Assembly (NCBI GenBank): GCA_013299115.1
Contig: JAAFKA010000004.1
Span: 186,001 to 250,000 of the forward strand
Reading direction: 5' to 3'
DNA: 64,000 bases
DNA from: Cytophagales bacterium
GTDB taxonomy: Bacteria > Bacteroidota > Bacteroidia > Cytophagales > Thermoflexibacteraceae
The position numbers and the translations under genes are program-made. The notes beneath the pieces were generated by a model, which was given only the letters and a program-made list of their open reading frames with translations, was not told where the DNA came from and searched no databases. This document shows positions 31,134 through 40,700 of the stretch, piece by piece (the first letter of the stretch is position 1; every line of letters begins with the position of its first letter).

Positions 31134-32263
31134 ATATTCTTTTTAAGTAGCAATTTTTTTTACCTTTGTTTCTATATTTGCATAAATTTTTTCTTTATGG
31201 CAGTTGAAAGTATCCCTTGCCCCGATTGTGGCGTTTTGAGTAGTTCAGTGAGTCATTACAAGACTCGTTTTTTGAAACATTATGCCCTGAACAAAATGTT
31301 GCAACATCAAGTGTCTTACAATTCTTTGCACACGCAACTTCAAGAAGATTTTGGTAGTAAGACTGCTGTTTCTACCCTTCATACGTGGACTCAAAAGACC
31401 AAACTGACCGATATTGATACAAGGGTAGCCGCTAGGCAGGTCTTGCATACCGATGAAAAACACCCCTCAAAAAAAAAGTAAAAGCAATACACAGTTTGTC
31501 ATCGCCAGTGCGGGCAAGACTGATAGCACCGCAAAGAGTGTAGCTTTGCACGCCAACTTAGCAGCTAGTAATAGTATGGAAGCCATTACAGCACATTATA
31601 AAGAGTTGATAGCCAATGGTTTAGTAGCAGAAAAGGTGGCATTAGTTGTTACTGATATGCTGCCTGCCTATGAGTCTGTCATTAGTAATTTGTTTGTCAA
31701 TGCCTTGCACCAATTTTGTATTTTCCACCTGGTACAACAAGTCAATAAAGCACTTAAAAAGACTTTACAAGCACATAGAACTGCCAACTAGCTACTCAAA
31801 CATCGCAAACAAGCTCATCGCATCTCCTTTTTAATGCTGAAAGGGCAAGAAAAATTAACCCACACCGAGAGAGAAAATGTGTTACTATTCTGTGAAAAAC
31901 ATCCCGATGTAAGCCTGAATTACGCCTTCAAAGAAGACTTACTAACCTTGTATGCGACTGTTCAAAATCCCGCACAAGCATACGCTTATAAGGATATATT
32001 GGAGGAAACCTATTGGGATAAACTTGCAAAACCAATGAAGAAAGTCTGGACTTTTATCAAAGATAATTTTGAAAAAACCATTGCCTATTTACGAACTGGA
32101 TACAAGGCAGACAAGACCAACAATGACGCAGAAAGGATGATGAGGTTGATTAAAAGAATACAAAGAACTCATTATTTTTTACGAAAGGGAGACACTTATC
32201 TAAGGAAAATTAAAGTCGTTTTAGGAATGCAAAAACCAACTGCTACTTAAAAAGAATATTCAC
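31130..32263 (+). mobile_element. Insertion sequence, 1134 bp, ISL3-like
   Basis: The ends are perfect 23-bp inverted repeats at 31130-31152 and 32241-32263, beginning GTGAATATTCTTTTTAAGTA. It contains a degenerate DDE transposase gene. No target-site duplication is visible (the flanks are TGAAAATAG and TTCAATTCC), which suggests an old copy or a deletion at one end. It truncates a restriction-like gene. Confidence 0.88.
31197..32250 (+). pseudogene. Transposase gene with frameshift and stop
   Basis: The first frame (31197-31481) encodes an N-terminal zinc-ribbon-like CPDCG and helical part with LHTDEK. The next frame (31453 on) carries on the DDE core with VTDMLPAYESV and HQFCIFHLVQQVNKAL. 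This stops at TAG 31789-31791, and the same frame resumes to NNDAERMMRLIKRIQRTHYF. The first shift falls on an A9 run after CACCCCTC, a sequence that can also slip naturally. The layout with FH-L and a late NDAE/EG-type glutamate resembles ISL3-family transposases, but family assignment is tentative. Confidence 0.75.
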
Positions 32264-32312
32264 TTCAATTCCTTGCTCAGTTGCTCAAAATACGCAGTAG
32301 TAGTAAAATAAA

Positions 32313-33218
32313 TTAAATCTTTGATTTTTTGCTATATAAAGTATCACCAATTTGTAGTTTTTTCATTTTTAGTGCTGTTGCATGGCTAAATTCCCAAGTT
32401 TCAACAAATTTTAATACAGCAAGATTATTTTCGCAACGCACAACTTCAAAAGTCATAAATAGTGGATTGTTATTTTCATTTTCTTCTTGGTAATTTCCTC
32501 GTTTTTTGCGTTTTTGTTTTTTCTCTTTTTCAAATTCTACTTTTTTGTGAAGTTGCAATCCCTCAAAAATTCCATTTTCTTTGCCTGCATTAATGGTAAG
32601 AATTGTATCATTTTCAATAGCTGTAATTTGGCAATTAATTGGTTGTTTCAACAAATAGTTGTGATATTCTGCGGGTATAGTTGGAATAGATATGGGTAAG
32701 TAATTATGAAGTTTTTTACGCATAATATAAGTTTCGCCATATTCTTCATTAAAATTTGCTCCATTATTGTATAAATTACAAATTTTTATGTATTCCTGCC
32801 TCAATTCTTGCTCATCATAGTAGGGTACACAAAATAAAAAAGAATCTTGACGCATAAATTGATACCTACGATTAACAATATAAGATGTGTCATACTCTCC
32901 TGTATATAGATAACTTAGATGTAAAGAATTATTTTCGTAACTCCATTTTCCAGAATATGCTTCTGTCGCAAAATGACGATAGAAAGACATCGTAAAACTA
33001 TCTTTATAAATATCAAGCATTGTATATCTTGATTTAACCATTGTTTTATACTTTCCTAATAAATCTTCTTTTGTTATTGGTTGTGTACTATCCTTAGTTA
33101 CTATTGATTTGGAAAATATTTTATCAACCAAAATAATTAATTTATTTTGGTTGATATATGCAATAAAGCTAATAGCTAAAAAGCCAAATAATAAGAATAA
33201 ATAGTGTTGTTTTTTCAT
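32313..33218 (-). CDS. Hypothetical exported or membrane-anchored protein
   Basis: A 301-residue protein with one N-terminal hydrophobic segment (MKKQHYLFLLFGFLAISFIAY) and a long periplasmic part. It shares the opening MKKQHYL and the pattern LLGKYKT...GKWSYENNSLHLSYLYTGEYDTS with the frameshifted lipoprotein at 33720-34165 (LQGEYTM...GIWRYEKDTLYLQITKSTGYYDS), so the two are paralogues. A basic stretch (KEKKQKRKKRGNYQEENENN) lies near residue 235. Function unknown. It is likely co-transcribed with the two genes upstream. Confidence 0.65.
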   Translation of the reverse strand: MKKQHYLFLLFGFLAISFIAYINQNKLIILVDKIFSKSIVTKDSTQPITKEDLLGKYKTMVKSRYTMLDIYKDSFTMSFYRHFATEAYSGKWSYENNSLHLSYLYTGEYDTSYIVNRRYQFMRQDSFLFCVPYYDEQELRQEYIKICNLYNNGANFNEEYGETYIMRKKLHNYLPISIPTIPAEYHNYLLKQPINCQITAIENDTILTINAGKENGIFEGLQLHKKVEFEKEKKQKRKKRGNYQEENENNNPLFMTFEVVRCENNLAVLKFVETWEFSHATALKMKKLQIGDTLYSKKSKI

Positions 33219-33246
33219 AAAATTCTGTAATATAGTTTATTTTTTA

Positions 33247-33723
33247 TCACATGGACTTGAATTCGGGAAAGGGAATAGAATAATCTCCTTTCTCTTCCAA
33301 TAGCAATTTTCCAAAATAGAAAAAAAGATTTGCCAACCCAAAACTTGCAGCTGCAACTAAGAAAAGAATAAGTATAACAAGCAATACAGAGCCAAAAGGT
33401 AGATGAGGGTAGTTGGTGCCGTATGCAGGGGCTGCAAGAATAAGGCAAGAAATAAACATAATAGCTGCAAATATGCCACCAATTCCAAAGCATAAATAAC
33501 CTGCTATTTTCCTCAACCATTTGCCTACTTTGCTCTGTTTTTTACGTTTGATTTTTCTCTTTTTTACTCCCAACAAAACAATTCCTAAACCAGTTACTAA
33601 CCAATCAATAGAAATAGGCGTGGTGGTTGTTACAAGTTGTTTTGTTTCTTGCATGGCGTGGGCAGGAAAAGTAAGCAAGAGAAAGAATAAAAAGCAAAAG
33701 AATAGTTTTAGTGTATGTTTCAT
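33247..33723 (-). CDS. Small integral membrane protein
   Basis: A 158-residue protein with a signal peptide (ending AHA) and three hydrophobic helices (about 41-54, 76-98 and 109-135) divided by a lysine/arginine-rich cytosolic loop (VKKRKIKRKKQSKVGK). It resembles small uncharacterised membrane proteins of Bacteroidota with a GIGGIFAAIMF-type helix. The ATG overlaps the end of the upstream frameshifted gene by 4 nt (stop and start share the ATG region), indicating one operon. Confidence 0.65.
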   Translation of the reverse strand: MKHTLKLFFCFLFFLLLTFPAHAMQETKQLVTTTTPISIDWLVTGLGIVLLGVKKRKIKRKKQSKVGKWLRKIAGYLCFGIGGIFAAIMFISCLILAAPAYGTNYPHLPFGSVLLVILILFLVAAASFGLANLFFYFGKLLLEEKGDYSIPFPEFKSM

Positions 33724-34165
33724 TTGCTCAATTTTTTGTATAAAAATCCTCTACTTGTTTCATTAAAATCTGTCTGCTGTAAACTGCGTATTTCTTTGTA
33801 AACTTGCTTCCTATATTTTTTGCTGTCGTAAATTGGTGCTAAAACTAAACAAGAATTTACAGCAATAGGAATGTATTTTTCTAATTTTGTACTGTCATAA
33901 TAGCCTGTACTTTTAGTTATTTGCAAATACAAAGTATCTTTTTCATACCGCCAGATCCCATCTTCTCTGTCCGTACCTTTGCAACTTCTGACAATTGAGT
34001 AATAAGAACTATCAAGTAAAGCCAAATCAATATGCACAAAACCTCCATTCATTGTATATTCGCCTTGCAAGGTTGCTTTTGTAAATACTTGTTGTGACTT
34101 TGCTATTTTTGAGTAGTACAAGCTAAAAAGCCAAGCAATAAGAGTAAATAGTGTTGTTTTTTCAT
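33720..34165 (-). pseudogene. Frameshifted lipoprotein gene
   Basis: From the ATG at 34165 the frame encodes MKKQHYLLLLLGFLAC, a signal peptide with a lipobox (GFLAC). It then stops after TTQK. The next frame (33720-34121) continues with KIAKSQQVFTKATLQGEYTM to the end, LYKKLSK. Adding one A to the CAAAAATAG run near 34105-34112 joins the two. It is paralogous to the gene at 32313-33218. Either a recent inactivating deletion or a sequencing error in a homopolymer. Confidence 0.75.
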
Positions 34166-34220
34166 AAAATGATTCGTGAAAGGAATTTTTTCAACTATTG
34201 GCAGGGCAAAAAAGCCACTG

Positions 34221-34322
34221 CCAAAGTTGAAAAAATTCCAAAGTTGAAAAAATTCCAAAGTTGAAAAAACTCCAAAGTTGAAAAAACTCCAAAGTTGAAA
34301 AAACTCCAAAGTTGAAAAAAAT
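34221..34322. repeat. Six tandem 17-bp repeats
   Basis: CCAAAGTTGAAAAAAYT repeats six times with one or two variable bases, immediately downstream of the Vps10-like gene. There are no variable spacers, so it is not a CRISPR. Confidence 0.9.
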
Positions 34323-34325
34323 TAT

Positions 34326-37300
34326 TTACGGAGTTTTCTTTTCCCTTTTTTTCGTCTTTTCCTTTTGGGGTTCAATTTTCAGAGTTTGCTTTTCAGTAAC
34401 ACCATTTGCCGAAATTTCTACGCTATAATCTCCTGCCGACAAATAATATTTTCCGTTTTCAGCTTTTTTGAGCTTATCAAGGTTTTTATCTGTTGTAAAA
34501 TCATAATTTACATAATTCAAACCTTGTTCTGCATCGTCTGTAATTTCCTTTACAATTTCGCCTTTGCTGTTTTTAATGGTAATGCGAAGCCCCCCAGCCC
34601 CCGAAGGGGGAGTTTTTGACGCATCTACGTCAGTTCCCCCTTTGGGGGTTAGGGGGCTTGGGCTTACAAAATAGGTAATTGTCGTTTTTGGCTCATTTAT
34701 ATCTCCCCATTTAGACCAATAAGGTTTTCCCCAATTTTCATTAAAAGTAGTGTTTTGAATAGGGAAAATATGCAATTTTTTTGCCAATAAACTGCTGTCT
34801 AATTGTTGCAAATGCGAAATATCTGCTATGTAAATAGACCTTCCGTGTGTGCCTACAACCATTTCTTTTGCAGTAGCTTGAATAACTAAATCGTGAATGG
34901 CAACATTTGGCAAATTTCCAAAAGGCATAAAATTTTTGCCTCTGTCTAAGGAAACATACAAACCATTATCTGTTCCAACATACAAAATATTTGCATTTTC
35001 GCTGTCCTCACGCACCACATTTACAGGTTCATAAAGCCCCCCAGCCCCCGAAGGGGGAGTTTTGGAGGTATTTATTCCCCCTTCGGGGGTTAGGGGGCTT
35101 ATATTTTTCCACGTTTTGCCATAATTTTCAGACACATAGACATAGCTTTCAAAATTATCCCAACGATAACCATTTAGACTTACATACACACGACTTTCTA
35201 CAAATTTGGAGGCAATTACACGACTTACCCAAAGACCGTCAAGCCCCCCAGCCCCCGAAGGGGGAGTTTTTGACGTATTTTTCCCCCCTTCGGGGGTTAG
35301 GGGGCTTTTTGGTGCTATATTTTCCCAACTATACCCACCATCTTTCGAAACTTGCACCAAACCATCATCAGTTCCTACATATAACAACCCAAAACGTAAT
35401 GGCGACTCGTCAATGGTGGTGATGGTGTGGTAAGGAACATTGCCACTAAGCCCCACCCCAGCCCTCCCCAAAGGGGAGGGAGTTTTTGACGTATTTACGT
35501 CAGTTCCCCCTTTGGGGGTTAGGGGGCTTTCGGGGCTGTTTGTCAAATCTGCTGACAAAGTTTCAAAACTTTCGCCTTTGTTCATACTTCTATGAAAACG
35601 GTGCGAAGCCATATACAAAATGTCTTGATTATGACGTGAAAGTAAAATCGGAGTTTGCCAATTCCAACGGTAAGGAACTTCGCCTAATTCGTGTTTTGGG
35701 GTAATATATTTATTTTCGGCTGTCAATTTATTCACACGAAAATAATTGCCAAATTGATAACCTGTATAAACCGTTGTGTTATCTCTGCTATCAATCTGCA
35801 CCTGCATACCATCACCACCCATAATGCGTTGATAAGGATATTTTCCGTCATCTTGCCAGTCGTTGCTTTGTTTGTAAGTGCTACTTGCCCACCAAACTCC
35901 GTTGTCTTGCAAACCGCCGTAAATATTGTATGGTTTTTCGTTATCAACATTTACCGCATAAAACTGTCCTACGGGTATTGTATTCATTTTCAACCACTTA
36001 GCACCATCATTATACGAAATATTGATGCCGCCATCATTGCCCAAAATCAAATGTTGCGGATTTTTTGGGTTTATCCACAAGGCGTGGTGGTCAGAGTGTG
36101 CATTACTATTGTCAAGACTTTTCCACGTTTTGCCACCATCATTAGACGTAATCACAGGCACACCCATTGTGTAAATTTTATCGGGATTGGTGGGGTGAAC
36201 AAAAATTTGCCCAAAATAATAGCCATAAGTATAAACCAAATCATCAATATAACCTTCGTGAGTTTTTGCCCAAGTCTGCCCACCGTCATTGCTGCGAAAA
36301 ACCTCAAAACCTTTGATTGGCGTATCGAAAAGGTCGTTATTGGCATCTCCACCCAAATAATTGGCTAAGTCTTTTGGTTTTAATTTGCCACTTTTTACCT
36401 TTTCTTTAATCTCTGTTGCGTTATACTTTTGTGGAAATTTATTTTTGTCTAAATAGTTGTTGATGGTGCTGTCGGGTAAGGCAAGGAACTCCGCAGACGA
36501 CAGCCCCCCTACCCCCAAAGGGGGAGTTTTTAGCCCTCCCTTTTGGGGAGGGTTGGGTGGGGCTATTCCCCCTTCGGGGGTTAGGGGGCTTCTTTTATCT
36601 TGATTATCCAAAACAGCATATAAAATATCGCCACTTTCTCCCCCTTTGGGGGGCTGGGGGGCTATGGCAATACCAATTCTTCCTGTACCTTCGGTAGTTG
36701 GAAAGCTGCTCAACTTTGCCCAAGTTTGTCCGCCATCTGTACTTTTGTAGATGCCCGAATTTTTGCCATTCCCTTGAAAATTCCACGCCTTGCGGTTTCT
36801 TTCCCAAGCTGCTGCATAGAGAATATTTGGATTTTTGGGATTAATTACCAAGTCAATAATTCCTGTTTGTTCATTGATAAACAAGGTTTTAGCCCAAGTT
36901 TTGCCACCGTCTGTGGTTTTAAATACGCCTCTTTCTGCATTATCAGAATATAAATGTCCGATAGCTGCCACCCAAGCTATATTTTTGTCGGTTGGGTGCA
37001 AAATCACACGACCAATATGTTGCGTTTCTGCCAATCCGAGATGTTGCCAAGTTTTGCCCTTGTCGTTGCTTTTATAGACACCAGCACCTGCATAAGATGA
37101 CCTGCTGCTGTTATTTTCGCCTGTACCTACCCAAATTTCGGTAGCTTCAAGCCCCCCAGCCCCCGAAGGGGGAGTTTGAACTCCATCCCCTTTGGGGAGG
37201 GTTGGGGTGGGGCTTATTCCCCCTTCGGGGGTTAGGGGGCTACTCCACCTTACCGCAATATCTCCAATCGTCATCACTGCTTGATTATCAAAGAGTGGTG

Positions 37301-37640
37301 TAAATTCGGTAGCATTGCTTTTGGTTTCCCACAAACCACCCGATGCGTAGGCAACAAAAAAATGATTAGGATTTTCGGTATTTACTTCCATATCCACCAC
37401 ACGACCACCCATAATAGTAGGTCCTACATTGCGAAATGGCACATTGCTTACTAAGGAGTTTTTGGCTAATTCTTGTCGAAGTTTGAAACTTTCGAGGCGA
37501 AGTTCGGATTTGGTGGCAAGCCCCACCCCAACCCTCCCCAAAGGGGAGGGAGTTTTTTCTCCCCCTTTGGGGGTTGGGGGGCTTTGTGCAAACAACAAAT
37601 TAGTAGCACATAATAAACTCAATAAAAGTGTTTTGCTCAT
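34326..37640 (-). CDS. Secreted Vps10/BNR-type beta-propeller protein, riddled with in-frame repeats
   Basis: A 1104-residue exported protein with signal peptide MSKTLLLSLLCATNLLFAQ. The propeller repeats are sortilin-like (SxDxGxTW Asp-box): STDGGQTWAKL, TSNDGGKTWKSL, YVSENYGKTWKN. FRNVGPTIMGGRVVDMEV opens the core, as in large Bacteroidota 'glycosyl hydrolase/Vps10' secreted proteins whose ligands are unknown. Eight in-frame GC-rich palindromic inserts swell it and sit mostly in loops. The start codon is part of the boundary module reused across the cassette island to the right. The 3' end abuts six 17-bp repeats. No C-terminal sorting domain was recognised. Confidence 0.88.
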   Translation of the reverse strand: MSKTLLLSLLCATNLLFAQSPPTPKGGEKTPSPLGRVGVGLATKSELRLESFKLRQELAKNSLVSNVPFRNVGPTIMGGRVVDMEVNTENPNHFFVAYASGGLWETKSNATEFTPLFDNQAVMTIGDIAVRWSSPLTPEGGISPTPTLPKGDGVQTPPSGAGGLEATEIWVGTGENNSSRSSYAGAGVYKSNDKGKTWQHLGLAETQHIGRVILHPTDKNIAWVAAIGHLYSDNAERGVFKTTDGGKTWAKTLFINEQTGIIDLVINPKNPNILYAAAWERNRKAWNFQGNGKNSGIYKSTDGGQTWAKLSSFPTTEGTGRIGIAIAPQPPKGGESGDILYAVLDNQDKRSPLTPEGGIAPPNPPQKGGLKTPPLGVGGLSSAEFLALPDSTINNYLDKNKFPQKYNATEIKEKVKSGKLKPKDLANYLGGDANNDLFDTPIKGFEVFRSNDGGQTWAKTHEGYIDDLVYTYGYYFGQIFVHPTNPDKIYTMGVPVITSNDGGKTWKSLDNSNAHSDHHALWINPKNPQHLILGNDGGINISYNDGAKWLKMNTIPVGQFYAVNVDNEKPYNIYGGLQDNGVWWASSTYKQSNDWQDDGKYPYQRIMGGDGMQVQIDSRDNTTVYTGYQFGNYFRVNKLTAENKYITPKHELGEVPYRWNWQTPILLSRHNQDILYMASHRFHRSMNKGESFETLSADLTNSPESPLTPKGGTDVNTSKTPSPLGRAGVGLSGNVPYHTITTIDESPLRFGLLYVGTDDGLVQVSKDGGYSWENIAPKSPLTPEGGKNTSKTPPSGAGGLDGLWVSRVIASKFVESRVYVSLNGYRWDNFESYVYVSENYGKTWKNISPLTPEGGINTSKTPPSGAGGLYEPVNVVREDSENANILYVGTDNGLYVSLDRGKNFMPFGNLPNVAIHDLVIQATAKEMVVGTHGRSIYIADISHLQQLDSSLLAKKLHIFPIQNTTFNENWGKPYWSKWGDINEPKTTITYFVSPSPLTPKGGTDVDASKTPPSGAGGLRITIKNSKGEIVKEITDDAEQGLNYVNYDFTTDKNLDKLKKAENGKYYLSAGDYSVEISANGVTEKQTLKIEPQKEKTKKREKKTP
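34588..34659 (-). repeat. In-frame palindromic element, site 1 in the Vps10-like gene
   Basis: Encodes SPLTPKGGTDVDASKTPPSG then AGGL, near the C-terminus between VSP and RITIKN. About 72 nt, frame kept. Confidence 0.9.
35035..35100 (-). repeat. In-frame palindromic element, site 2
   Basis: A 66-nt copy encoding SPLTPEGGINTSKTPPSGAG then GL, between KTWKNI and YEPVNVV. The arms are AGCCCCCTAACCCCCG and its near complement. Confidence 0.9.
35242..35307 (-). repeat. In-frame palindromic element, site 3
   Basis: A 66-nt copy encoding SPLTPEGGKNTSKTPPSGAG then GL, between WENIAPK and DGLWVSRV. Confidence 0.9.
35449..35529 (-). repeat. In-frame palindromic element, site 4 (longer variant)
   Basis: Encodes SPLTPKGGTDVNTSKTPSPL then GRAGVGL. 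The right arm carries the CCCACCCCAGCCCTCCCC variant in place of the plain GC arm. Confidence 0.85.
36502..36591 (-). repeat. In-frame palindromic element, site 5 (double)
   Basis: A compound copy encoding SPLTPEGGIAPPNPPQKGGL then KTPPLGVGGL. Two overlapping elements seem to have inserted. Confidence 0.85.
36638..36662 (-). repeat. In-frame palindromic element, site 6 (short)
   Basis: A half-size copy encoding APQPPKGGES. It is only 25 nt and probably a deletion derivative. Confidence 0.7.
37150..37241 (-). repeat. In-frame palindromic element, site 7 (double)
   Basis: Encodes SPLTPEGGISPTPTLPKGDG then VQTPPSGAGGL, about 30 codons, between VRWS and EATEIWVG. Confidence 0.85.
37519..37584 (-). 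repeat. In-frame palindromic element, site 8, next to the signal peptide
   Basis: Encodes SPPTPKGGEKTPSPLGRVGV then GLA, right after the predicted signal-peptidase site (FAQ). Confidence 0.85.
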
Positions 37641-37680
37641 CTTTTGATAAAAGTTTTAAGGTTTATCAAAAGTAGGGAAA
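37618..37680. promoter_or_regulatory. Boundary module copy 0 (left edge of the cassette island)
   Basis: This holds the start of the leftward Vps10-like gene (ATG at 37638-37640) and the hairpin TTTTGATAAA-AGTTTTAAGG-TTTATCAAAA (37642-37671). A leftward -7 candidate (TACTTTTG on the minus strand, 37667-37674) overlaps its right arm. The rightward promoter part seen in other copies is replaced here by the upstream region of the restriction gene. Confidence 0.8.
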
Positions 37681-37762
37681 AATTAGAAAGTTTACCTATT
37701 TAATATAGTTGCTTTTTAGCAAAAAAATATACTATTTGCCAAAAATCACAACTACAAAACCA

Positions 37763-40700
37763 ATGCAAGCCATAAATTTCTACAAAAAAGAATTAGCAAA
37801 CCTCAAAAGTGTAAATATGAACCTCTCTGAAAGTTCGTATAGGACAGCCTTTGAAAATTTGTTAAATGGTTTTGCAAAGGAAACAAAATCAGAGGTAAAA
37901 ATATTTCAAGAAATAGCAAAAAAAACTCCCACTTCGGGGGCTGGGGGGCTTATTATTCCAGATTTTACTTGTATTTCGGCTAATAATTTGGGTACAATAG
38001 GTTTTGTAGAAACAAAAGAGGCTGGTTTTGATATAGAAACTCACATAGAAAGTGAGCAAATAAAAAAATACAGGGCTGTTTGTGATAATATTTTATTGAC
38101 AAATTACACACAGTTTATTTGGCTTAATCAAGACACAAAACAGTTTGCAAGTATTGAAAATGAAGTAGCTATAACAACTTTATTCAATAATTTTTTAGAA
38201 CAACAACCTCCAAAAATATACGAGCCTAAAAAATTAGCGGAATATTTAGCAAGGTATAGCAAAGCACTAAAAAATGAATTACATCAAGAAATTGAAAAAG
38301 CTGTAACAGCAACCAAAGGACAAAACTCTGTATTGTTTGGAATTTTTGAGGTTTTTCGCACGTCTTTATTTGGTATTGATTATGAACAATTTGCTGATGC
38401 TTTTGCACAAATGACTGCCTTTGGTTTTATGATAGCCAAATTAAATAATCCTGATGAAGTAATTACACTGCACAATGTTAGAAAATCTATCCCTACATCT
38501 TTTGGTTTAATCAAAGAATTATTAAGATATGTGGAAGATATTACAGATAAAAAAACAAATGCAGAACTCTACGTAAGTCAGTTATTGGGCTTAATGAATA
38601 ATATGTATGTGGAAGGTATAGAACGACAACTTTTTACACGAAAAACACAAGAAGTTAGTCTTTTTGGAGAAGTACATACGCAATATATTGACCCTTTTGT
38701 CTATTTTTATGAAGATTATTTAGGAGAATATGACAAGGCTTTGCGAAAAGCAAAAGGAGTTTATTATACACCTATGCCTGTTGTGCAGTTAATTATTCGG
38801 TTGATAGACAAGAGTTTACAAGAAAATTTTGGATTGACAAAAGGCATTGCAGATAAAAATGTGAATACCTTAGATTTTGCTTGTGGTACAGGAACTTTTA
38901 TGGTCGAATATGCTGCACAGGCTTTAAACAAGCAAAGCAAAGATTTGCGAAAACCCGCCATTCAACAAAGATTATTACCAAATCTTTATGGTTTTGAATA
39001 TTTGGCTGCACCTTATACAGTAGCTATTTTGAAAATGTCGCAATTTTTAAAGAAAAATTATGACTATAATTTGGTAGAAAATGACAAAATTAACATAAAA
39101 CTTACAAACACCTTAGAAGACACCCCGACAAATATTAGTTTCGTTTTTCCACACATTACCCAAGAAATGAATGATGCCAATGCAATAAAAAAGCAAAACA
39201 TTTTGGTCGTAATGGGAAATCCGCCTTACTCCGTAAGTTCCGACAATAAGAGTGAGCATATTATGAACTTGATAGCGGACTATAAAAGTGCAAAAGGCGA
39301 AGCAAACAGAGATAAAAGTGTGAATGCCTTGAGTGATGATTATGTAAAATTTATACGTTTTGCACACGATAAAATTAGCAAGCAAAAGAAAGGAATGATA
39401 GGAATTATTACCAATAATTCTTACTTAGATGGCATTGTACATAAAACAATGCGTGAAAAGTTATTGCAAGATTTTGATAAAATTTATATTATCAATTTGC
39501 ACGGAAATTCTTTGAGAAAAGAAGGAGATAAAAATGTTTTTGATATTCGTGTGGGCGTATGTATTACGCTATTTCTCAAATTGGAAAACCGACTGCCTGC
39601 CGACAAAAAAGAAGTTTATTATTACTCTACCTTAGAAAATAATTTGATAAGCCGAGAACAAAAATATGATTTTGCCGAAAAAATTTATGACAATTTAGCA
39701 CAAAAAAACATAGCCGAAAGTCTTACTTGGACAAAACTTAGCCCACAAGCACCGCATTTTTTCTTTGTCCCAAAAAATTTGAGTCAACAACAGGATTATA
39801 ATAAATTTTGGAGTTTGAAAGAGATTTTCTCACAATACTCAAGTGGTATTAAAACTCATAGGGATAATTTTTTAATTGATACTAACCAACAAGTATTGGA
39901 AAGTAGGATAGAAAAATTTTATGCAAAAGATGGTAATATAATTACAAAATATAATTTAAAGGATAATAGAGATTGGAAGATAGAAACAGCACAAAAAGAA
40001 GGTTCTTTTGATAAAAGAAATACGCAGTTATATTATTATAGACCTTTTGATATTAGATATTTACATTATGATTTAAAACTTTGTGAATCACATAGGTTTG
40101 ACATAATGCAACATTTTATTAAAGGAGCTAATTTAGGTATTTGTTTTTCAAGAAATACACATACAAAAAAATGGAATGAAATATTAGTAACTAACCAATT
40201 AATGGATATTCATTCTATTGGGGCTCAATCTTATATTACTCCCTTATACCGTTATGAAAAGGCAATAGGCGAAAAAGGTATTGAAATAATTAGCAAAACC
40301 GAAAATTTGAGTAAAAAATTTCGTCAATTTATTAACGAAACTTACGGAGAAAATATCACAGCCGAACAAATTTTTGGCTATATTTATGCAGTTTTATATT
40401 CGCCTGAATACAGAGAACAATATAATGAACTGTTGCGAATAGATTTTCCACGTATTCCATTTTCAGAGTCCTTGCAAGGTTTTCAAAACCTTGCAAGGAC
40501 TGGCTGGGAATTGGCACAAATGCACTTGTTACAAAAAATTCCAAATTTAGATATTGCCGATTTTGTAGGTGAAAATCGCAAAGTAATAAAAGTTTTTTGG
40601 CAAAATGACAAATTGTATATCAATCCTGTTTCATATTTTAGTGGTGTAAGCAAAGCTGTTTTTGATTATGAAATTGGTTCTTATCAAGTTTTGCACAAAT

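Noticed and set aside
34221-34322. Six short repeats as a CRISPR
   Set aside because: The units are 17-bp with no spacer, a simple tandem repeat.
36535-36600. Plus-strand frames through the GC-rich inserts in the Vps10-like gene
   Set aside because: They are open because the palindromes lack stops in several frames. They are shadows of the leftward gene.
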